DNA of 64,000 bases from positions 476,659 to 540,658 of the forward strand of contig JAFVEA010000009.1 in NCBI GenBank assembly GCA_017478185.1. The letters run 5' to 3'. The DNA is from Clostridia bacterium (lineage in GTDB: Bacteria; Bacillota; Clostridia; Christensenellales; UBA1242). Below are positions 58,715 to 64,000 of this stretch, piece after piece. Both the position numbers and the translations under genes were made by a program. Each line of letters starts with the position of its first letter. The first letter of the stretch is position 1. The notes beneath the pieces are model-generated. The model made no database searches. It saw only the letters and a list, made by a program, of their open reading frames with translations, and was not told where the DNA came from.

Positions 58715-59731
58715 ATGGAAAAAATTGCATTAGTTACTGGAGCGAATGGGTTTATTGGTTCGCATTTATCTTGTTTTTTGGTTGAAAAAGGTTTTAAAGT
58801 TTATGCAATTCACAGAAAAGATATCTCTAAAAATCCAAAATTTATGGAGTATAAAAAACAAGGCAAAATTATTTCTTTTTTGGGTGATGTTTCAAACTTT
58901 GATTATTCATCTGTTCCAAAAGTTAATTATATTTACCATATTGCCGGCAAAGTTAGTGTTTATGGTCCTATGAAAGAATTTATGAAAATAAATTATGAAG
59001 GAACGCAGAATATTTTAAATTATGCTCAAAAAATGGGAGTGGAGTGCTTTACTTATTTTTCGTCAACAGCAGTTTATGGATATTATGGTTATCAAAATTT
59101 GCCAGAGGAAGCTGAAAAAAAACCTTTTAAAAATCCTTATTCTATATCAAAATTAAAAACTGAAAATTTGGTAAAAGATTTTTGCTTTAAAAATAAAATT
59201 GATTATGTTATCATAAGACCAGGCAACGTTTATGGAGAGTATGATTACACATCTTCTCATGAAATCTACACTCGAATTAAAAAAGAAAAAATGATGATTT
59301 GTGCTGGAGGGAAATATAAAAGTTGCTTTGTTTATGTTCAAAATTTGGTTGATGCAGTTTTGTATGTTTCAACCAAAAAAGAATTTAGAAACACAGATTA
59401 TAACATAACAGATGGGCAAAATGAAACATTAAAAGAAATGTTTACTTCTATTGCAAAAACATTTAATGTTAGACCAAAATTCACTAATTTTCCAGCACCC
59501 ATAGCAAAATGTGTGGCAAGCCTTGTTGAGGGGGTTTATAAGCTATTTTTTATAAAAAAAGCACCACTTATAACAAGATTTTCAATATGGCAAAATTGTG
59601 CTGATTATAATTTTAGTATAAAAAAATTATTAAACACAGGTTTTAAGCCAGAGGTATCAATGCAAGATGGAATAAAAAGAACTTGTGATTGGATTTTGAG
59701 CTTAGAGGATAAAAATGGAACAAAAAAATAA
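58715..59731 (+). CDS. NAD-dependent epimerase/dehydratase
   Basis: 338 residues of the extended SDR family: TGANGFIGSHL (~8-18), IYHIAGKVSVYG (~72), catalytic Ser in YFSSTAVYG, and YSISK (YxxxK, ~141). The family oxidises, epimerises or reduces nucleotide sugars or sterol-like substrates. First gene of a three-gene unit; its end overlaps the CPBP protease gene by 17 bases. Confidence 0.85.
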   Translation: MEKIALVTGANGFIGSHLSCFLVEKGFKVYAIHRKDISKNPKFMEYKKQGKIISFLGDVSNFDYSSVPKVNYIYHIAGKVSVYGPMKEFMKINYEGTQNILNYAQKMGVECFTYFSSTAVYGYYGYQNLPEEAEKKPFKNPYSISKLKTENLVKDFCFKNKIDYVIIRPGNVYGEYDYTSSHEIYTRIKKEKMMICAGGKYKSCFVYVQNLVDAVLYVSTKKEFRNTDYNITDGQNETLKEMFTSIAKTFNVRPKFTNFPAPIAKCVASLVEGVYKLFFIKKAPLITRFSIWQNCADYNFSIKKLLNTGFKPEVSMQDGIKRTCDWILSLEDKNGTKK

Positions 59732-60437
59732 TTATAATATTTTTAAACCATATAACAAATTTTTAAACAATTCTATAATATTTATGATTATAGTGTTGTT
59801 TTTATATTGTTATTTTGGAAGTTATTCTTTTTTTGAAAAATATTTTTCTAATGTAATTGATTATGAGTATTGGAAAATAATTTATCACCACTTAAGTGCT
59901 TTTGTGTTGTTTTTTGTTTTTGGCTTGATTTTTTCAAAATTTATCATAAAAAATCCACTAAAAGAAACTGGATTATGTTTTGGAAATTGGAAATTAGGGT
60001 TGATTTTATGCGCAATAGCAACAGCAGTTATACCACTTTTAGGATTGTCAACAGTGCTGGATGAGGGGATGAAGGGAACATATCCTTTAATTGATTTTAA
60101 CAAATATTCTTCTTGGTATTATATTTTAGGATATTTTGTTTCTTATTTGTTATATTACATTGGTTGGGAGTTTTTATTTCGTGGAATAGGGCTTTTTAAT
60201 TTGCAAAAAGGTGGATTGAGCCCACTTAGTGCAATTTTAATAACAACATTAGTTTCCGCTTTAATTCACACATCTATTGCTGGATTAGGGAAGCCGATGA
60301 TAGAAACATTGTCTGCAATTCCAGCTGGACTTATTTTTGGATATATAGCTTATTTAACTAAATCAATTTATTATGGGCTATATATGCATATTTTGGTTGG
60401 ATTTAGCACTGATTTATTTATATATTTATTAGTTTAA
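59715..60437 (+). CDS. CPBP-family intramembrane protease-like protein
   Basis: 240 residues with about seven hydrophobic segments. The CAAX-type motif EExxxR is present as GWEFLFRG (one Glu shifted by Trp), with the later LVSALIHTS His motif. Members cut or shield membrane proteins, or act as immunity factors to bacteriocins. Coupled by overlap to the epimerase, and 14 bases upstream of the glycosyltransferase. Confidence 0.75.
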   Translation: MEQKNNYNIFKPYNKFLNNSIIFMIIVLFLYCYFGSYSFFEKYFSNVIDYEYWKIIYHHLSAFVLFFVFGLIFSKFIIKNPLKETGLCFGNWKLGLILCAIATAVIPLLGLSTVLDEGMKGTYPLIDFNKYSSWYYILGYFVSYLLYYIGWEFLFRGIGLFNLQKGGLSPLSAILITTLVSALIHTSIAGLGKPMIETLSAIPAGLIFGYIAYLTKSIYYGLYMHILVGFSTDLFIYLLV

Positions 60438-60451
60438 TTGGAGGTTTTTAG

Positions 60452-61681
60452 GTGAAAGTTTTAATATTAACAGCATCAGCTGGGAATGGGCATAATTCCA
60501 CAGCAGATAAAATAACTAAAAAAATTTTAAGCGAATATAAAGATGCAGAAATAAAAAAAGTTGATATGTATAAACAATTTGCAAACAAAATAAAGTCGTG
60601 GGCATTTGAAAAAGGATATGCGTTTGCTTGCAATCATTTTGTTGGAATTTATAATTATTTTTTTAAAAAAAGTGAAAAAAGCACTTATGAAAATAGAGAT
60701 AAGTCAAAATCAAACAAAGAAGTTTATCCTATGATGGCTGGAGTTTTAAATGAAATTTATAGTTTTAAGCCAGATATTATTGTCTGCACCTATATTTTTA
60801 CGGCAATAGCCATAACAAATCTTAGAAGATATTATAATATTCCAGCAACAGTTATTTGTATGACTTTAGATTATGGAGTTTCTCCATATTGGGAGTGCGC
60901 AACCGCTGTTGATGAGATGTTCTTAACTGATGATTATATGATAGAACCATTTTTAAAAAGAGGTTTTAAAAGGAATCAATTAATTGTTTCTGGAATTCCT
61001 GTTGGTGATGTTTTTTCTGAAAAAACAGATATTATAAAAGTAAGAAAAGATTTGGGTCTTGAAAACAAATTCACTCTTCTTGTTGCTCGTTCAAGTTTCT
61101 TTTCATTAAAACCTAAAAAACTTGTTGCAGAATTTAAAAAGATAAAACAGCCAATTCAAATTTTGATATGCAACGGAAAAGATAAAAAAGGTATGGAGCA
61201 AATTGAAAAATATTTAAAGAAAGAAAAATTACCTCATAATATAAAACAATATGGTTATATAGAAAATTTAGGAAATATTTTTAGTGCAAGTGATTTAATT
61301 TTAACAAAAGGTGGTGGATTAACTCTTACTGAGGCACTAACAAAAGGTGTGCCAACACTTATTATAGACAAACTTCCACAGCAAGAAATATATAATAAAA
61401 AATATTTCATAGACAACAATTTGGGTTTAAGTGTGGATAAATCTCATTCAGTATCTTTTTGGGTTAATAAGCTTTTAGACGATAAGAAGTTATATAACAA
61501 TATGATTGAAAACATAAACAAGATTAGAAAACTAAACACATTAGATGTTTTTTTAAATCATATAAAAAGTTATAAAAAAGCAGATTATAGCATTATTGAA
61601 CCTTTAATAGATTCCAAAAAACAAATTATAAAAAATGTTGACAAAAAGCGAAAAGAAGCCATAGCTAAACAAAAAAAGTGA
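60452..61681 (+). CDS. MGDG-synthase/UgtP-like diacylglycerol glycosyltransferase
   Basis: 409 residues, GTG start with GGAGG. The N-terminal MGDG_synth domain reads LILTASAGNGHNSTADKI (~4-21), and the C-terminal GT28-type domain has GYIENLGNIFSASDLILTKGGGLTLTEAL (split by motifs SDLILTKGGG ~285). Family members transfer hexoses from UDP-sugar to diacylglycerol to make membrane glycolipids or the lipoteichoic acid anchor. With the epimerase upstream, a glycolipid route is likely. Ends in a Lys-rich tail that is duplicated at 58531. Confidence 0.82.
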   Translation: MKVLILTASAGNGHNSTADKITKKILSEYKDAEIKKVDMYKQFANKIKSWAFEKGYAFACNHFVGIYNYFFKKSEKSTYENRDKSKSNKEVYPMMAGVLNEIYSFKPDIIVCTYIFTAIAITNLRRYYNIPATVICMTLDYGVSPYWECATAVDEMFLTDDYMIEPFLKRGFKRNQLIVSGIPVGDVFSEKTDIIKVRKDLGLENKFTLLVARSSFFSLKPKKLVAEFKKIKQPIQILICNGKDKKGMEQIEKYLKKEKLPHNIKQYGYIENLGNIFSASDLILTKGGGLTLTEALTKGVPTLIIDKLPQQEIYNKKYFIDNNLGLSVDKSHSVSFWVNKLLDDKKLYNNMIENINKIRKLNTLDVFLNHIKSYKKADYSIIEPLIDSKKQIIKNVDKKRKEAIAKQKK

Positions 61682-61720
61682 GAATAAACAAAAAGTTTTC
61701 TTAAAAAAGAAAACTTTTTT
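61601..61720 (+). repeat. 120-bp direct repeat, right copy
   Basis: The 3' end of the glycosyltransferase gene with its terminator; left copy at 58531-58650. Confidence 0.9.
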
Positions 61721-61722
61721 GT
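61690..61722 (+). terminator. Terminator after the glycosyltransferase
   Basis: AAAAAGTTTTC / GAAAACTTTTT stem (about 61690-61700 with 61709-61719) and T-run. The same hairpin is found in the left repeat at 58620-58650. Confidence 0.85.
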
Positions 61723-61949
61723 TATTAGAAAATCACCAGATAGGCTGGTGGTTCAATTTAGTTTTTATGATAGGTGTTCTCTTTATTTTATTTCAAAAAA
61801 TTAATAATAAAGATAAGATTTTTAGCTTTATTTTTTGTTTTCTTTATTTTTCGACAAATAATTTTAAAAATATAAAAAAATAGTTCTATTTTAAATTGAT
61901 AATACATAGACATAATAACAAAAATAAACTAAAATAAAGGAGTATGTTA

Positions 61950-62714
61950 ATGAAATTTTTAGTGCTAAAAAAACATACTTTAATTTTTGCCGCGCTTGTG
62001 ATTGCTTTGTGCACGATGCTTTCACTTCCGTTTGGCGAAAACTCGGCAGCATCAGTTTTCTTTGGAGATAATTTAAGAAAAGTTCCCATATATTCTGTTC
62101 AAACAGATGAAAAAAAAGTTGCAATATCTTTTGATGCAGCTTGGGGAGCTGATAAAACTGAAGGAATTATAAATATTTTAAAAGAATATAAAGTTTCGGC
62201 GACTTTCTTTTTGGTTGGTTTTTGGGTGGAAGATTATCCTGAAGAAGCAAAAAAAGTTGCGGAATCTGGTTTTGAAATTGGAACGCATAGCAACACGCAT
62301 CCAGATATGACAAAGTTATCAAAACAAGATATGACTTTAGAACTTAATACGTCTATTGAGAAAATTCAGAAGGCAACAGGAAAAACACCAACTTTGTTTA
62401 GAGCGCCTTTTGGAAGTTATAACAACACGCTTTTAAGTGTTGCAGAAAATTTAAATTTAGTTTCAATACAATGGGATGTCGATTCATTAGATTGGAAAGG
62501 TATTAGTGCTAAAGAAATTTGTGATAGAATAACTTCAAAAGTCAAAAATGGTTCAATTATTTTATGCCACAACAATTCAAAAAACATCTTAAATGCTCTT
62601 CCTTTGGTTTTAGAAAGGCTTTTGCAACAAGGTTACACTGTTTGCAGTGTTGGAGAACTTATCTATAAAGATAATTATCAAATAGATAGGGCTGGTGTTC
62701 AGAAAAAAATATAA
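61950..62714 (+). CDS. Polysaccharide deacetylase, PdaB-like
   Basis: 254 residues, start at 61950 chosen over 61944 because the SD (AAAGGAG) sits right against the latter. One N-terminal hydrophobic segment, then a NodB domain: ISFDAAWGADKT (~59-70), THSNTHPD (HxxxH, ~113-120), FRAPFGSYNN, and a final ILCHNN block. This matches sporulation-type PdaB deacetylases, which act on spore cortex or wall glycans. A Firmicutes sporulation hint together with gpr. Confidence 0.8.
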   Translation: MKFLVLKKHTLIFAALVIALCTMLSLPFGENSAASVFFGDNLRKVPIYSVQTDEKKVAISFDAAWGADKTEGIINILKEYKVSATFFLVGFWVEDYPEEAKKVAESGFEIGTHSNTHPDMTKLSKQDMTLELNTSIEKIQKATGKTPTLFRAPFGSYNNTLLSVAENLNLVSIQWDVDSLDWKGISAKEICDRITSKVKNGSIILCHNNSKNILNALPLVLERLLQQGYTVCSVGELIYKDNYQIDRAGVQKKI

Positions 62715-62733
62715 AAAACTATGGGGTAAGAAA

Positions 62734-63408
62734 ATGGGATTTGAACTAGGGAATAATAACAAGGTTTATTTGTGTGGAAAAATTGCAAGCTCTCCAGTGT
62801 TTAGTCACGAAATTTATGGAGAAAAATTTTATGATGTTAATGTTGAAGTTCAAAGGCTTTCTGAGCAGAGTGACATTATTCCAATAACAATTTCAGAAAG
62901 ACTTTTTGAAAATAATGATATAGGTGTTGGAGCAAACATTGCTCTAAAAGGCCAATTTAGGTCTTATAACAAAGTTGTTGATGGCCACAGCAAGTTAATG
63001 TTAACAGTTTTTGTTCGTGAAATTTGCAAAGAACCTATAAATATTTCAAGCAATATAATAGAAATAAATGGTTATGTTTGCAAAGAGCCAATTTATCGCA
63101 CAACGCCTTTTAAGCGAGAAATTTGTGATATTTTGATTGCAGTTAACCGTGCTTATAACAAATCAGATTATTTGCCTTGCATTGCATGGGGCAGAAATGC
63201 AAGATTTGTTAGTGAATTAGAAGTTGGGCAAAAAGTTTTTATGACAGGAAGAATTCAAAGCCGAAATTATCAAAAGAAGCTTGATGACCAAAAAACCGAA
63301 ACAAGAACTGCTTTTGAAATATCTATTGCCCAAATTTCAACAGAAAACAATATAGAAAAAGTTTTGGATGACAGCTCTTTTAAAGAGGCGATAAGTGAAG
63401 TGGCATAA
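62734..63408 (+). CDS. Single-stranded DNA-binding-like protein with two OB folds
   Basis: 224 residues. Two repeated OB-type units: NKVYLCGKIASSPVF ... ALKGQFRSYNKV (~7-85) and IIEINGYVCKEPIYRTTPFKREIC ... VFMTGRIQSRNYQKK (~110-195, split motifs). The second has SSB features (AVNRAY..., PCIAWGRNA). Tandem OB SSB-like proteins are common in Clostridia. Start at 62734 (MGFELGNN); weak SD GGGG. Confidence 0.7.
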   Translation: MGFELGNNNKVYLCGKIASSPVFSHEIYGEKFYDVNVEVQRLSEQSDIIPITISERLFENNDIGVGANIALKGQFRSYNKVVDGHSKLMLTVFVREICKEPINISSNIIEINGYVCKEPIYRTTPFKREICDILIAVNRAYNKSDYLPCIAWGRNARFVSELEVGQKVFMTGRIQSRNYQKKLDDQKTETRTAFEISIAQISTENNIEKVLDDSSFKEAISEVA

Positions 63409-63412
63409 ATAG

Positions 63413-63442
63413 AAAAAGATGCTTTTAAGGGGTATCTTTTTT
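63413..63442 (+). terminator. Terminator after the SSB-like gene
   Basis: AAAAAGAT pairs with ATCTTTTT across a short loop, followed by T-run. Confidence 0.7.
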
Positions 63443-63480
63443 ATATTTTTAAAAAAATATATAAATTTCTTATTTTCCTC

Positions 63481-63515
63481 TTGACACCTAGGGGGGGGGG
63501 GGGGTGTGATATACT
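63481..63515 (+). promoter_or_regulatory. Promoter with a G14 tract in the spacer (phase-variable)
   Basis: TTGACA (63481-63486) and TATACT (63510-63515, with TGA before it as an extended -10) are separated by 23 bases, 14 of which are an unbroken G-run (63491-63504). Eight Gs would give the ideal 17-base spacer. Slippage in the tract would switch or tune expression of the lipoprotein gene. Confidence 0.75.
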
Positions 63516-63547
63516 TAAGAATATAAAATATAAAAGGAGAACAAAAA

Positions 63548-64000
63548 ATGACAAAAGCAAAGAACAAGTTTTTGTGCGGGTTATTAGCGCTTTTAATTAT
63601 TCCACTAAGCTTTATATTTATATCTTGTGGAAATGGAGCTGAAGTTAAATCTATTAGTTTAGAAGGAAAAACATATGTATGTGACAATGTGGAGGTGGTC
63701 TTTGTTTCAGGAATATCTGATTCAAAAGTTAAACAAATTGCAGAAAATTATGAAATAACTGATTATACATCTATAGCTGATTTGAAAAATGAGATTATAA
63801 CAGAAGTTACAAGCAGTATTCTTGCTGGTGATTTTGATAAAACAACATTTATTTTTGGAAAGACAACTGTTGCTATGAGCGGAAGTGAAACTGAGGGAAT
63901 ATACACACTAGAAAATGGAAAAGTTGAAATAAGAGAAACAGCTGAAGCAGAAGTTTTTATGACTTTGGAAGTTGTTGATGAACAAACTATTTGTATGACA
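63548..64000 (+). CDS. Lipoprotein, 5' part (runs off the window)
   Basis: 151 codons visible, open to the end. Signal peptide with lipobox FISC (Cys ~24), then a mature region with beta-strand character: VKSISLEGKTYVCDNVEVVF and later FIFGKTTVAMSGSETEGIYTLENG-type strands. AAAGGAG SD. No family recognised. Under the G-tract promoter above. Confidence 0.7.
   Translation, partial: MTKAKNKFLCGLLALLIIPLSFIFISCGNGAEVKSISLEGKTYVCDNVEVVFVSGISDSKVKQIAENYEITDYTSIADLKNEIITEVTSSILAGDFDKTTFIFGKTTVAMSGSETEGIYTLENGKVEIRETAEAEVFMTLEVVDEQTICMT

Overview
This is an AT-rich, low-GC Gram-positive chromosome segment, most likely from an uncultured gut-type Clostridia lineage. The signs are a DnaD/DnaI primosome pair, an SRP RNA with the Firmicutes-type Alu half, an L10-leader attenuator, zinc-ribbon S14 and S4, Smr and YolD-like proteins, and sporulation-type genes (a GPR-family protease and a PdaB-like deacetylase). 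Promoters are mostly textbook sigma-A (TTGACA / 17 / TATAAT) and terminators are short hairpins with T-runs. I cannot name a genus.

Layout. 1-10.7 kb: the 3' half of the S10-spc-alpha ribosomal superoperon (rplN end to rplQ) with secY, a divergent adk, map, a KOW protein and infA. 10.7-15.5 kb: small transcription units (HAD phosphatase, nucleotide-kinase-like protein, an unknown gene, tRNA-Met and tRNA-Glu, an orphan barstar, lgt and a coiled-coil protein). 15.5-20.1 kb, minus strand: a lone DUF262/DUF1524 (GmrSD-like) nuclease, a candidate small RNA, then dnaD-dnaI. 20.2-23.6 kb: an M1 peptidase lipoprotein, a small terminated RNA, the L10 leader with rplJ-rplL, and an Smr gene. 23.6-28.3 kb, minus: a giant repeat protein split by a T7 frameshift, and rplI. 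28.4-32.8 kb: a DUF1540 protein, a YdjC/ChbG deacetylase, an inserted radical-SAM plus UDG-like cassette bounded by 164-bp direct repeats, rpsT and gpr. 32.8-38.8 kb: murI-glmS, a structured small RNA, HAD and CBS proteins, SRP RNA and a catalytically dead RluA homologue. 38.8-50.5 kb: two exported unknown proteins, gltX, tRNA-Ala and tRNA-Ile, an SDR, a Y-family polymerase with its YolD partner, a Nudix-HD-PHP-RpiB run, lipoproteins and a Cys-rich peptide. 50.5-58.5 kb: a large Ig-like surface protein framed by REP-like repeats, a degenerate ABC exporter, a tRNA-Thr with shattered copies, and a glutathione peroxidase. 58.5-64 kb: a glycolipid cassette (epimerase, CPBP protease, MGDG-synthase-like glycosyltransferase) bounded by 120-bp direct repeats, a PdaB-like deacetylase, an SSB-like protein, and a lipoprotein gene behind a promoter with a G14 tract.

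The strongest candidates for something undescribed are (i) the radical-SAM/UDG-like two-gene cassette inserted next to chbG with a 164-bp duplication of the chbG 5' end, and a second cassette (glycolipid genes) with the same kind of signature; (ii) three independent candidate small RNAs, two of them with a good promoter and terminator of their own; (iii) a probable phase-variable promoter and a homopolymer-disrupted surface gene; (iv) enzymes that have lost key catalytic residues (adenylate kinase in the spc operon, RluA homologue, ABC exporter). All functional statements come from reading motifs by eye; no database search was run.
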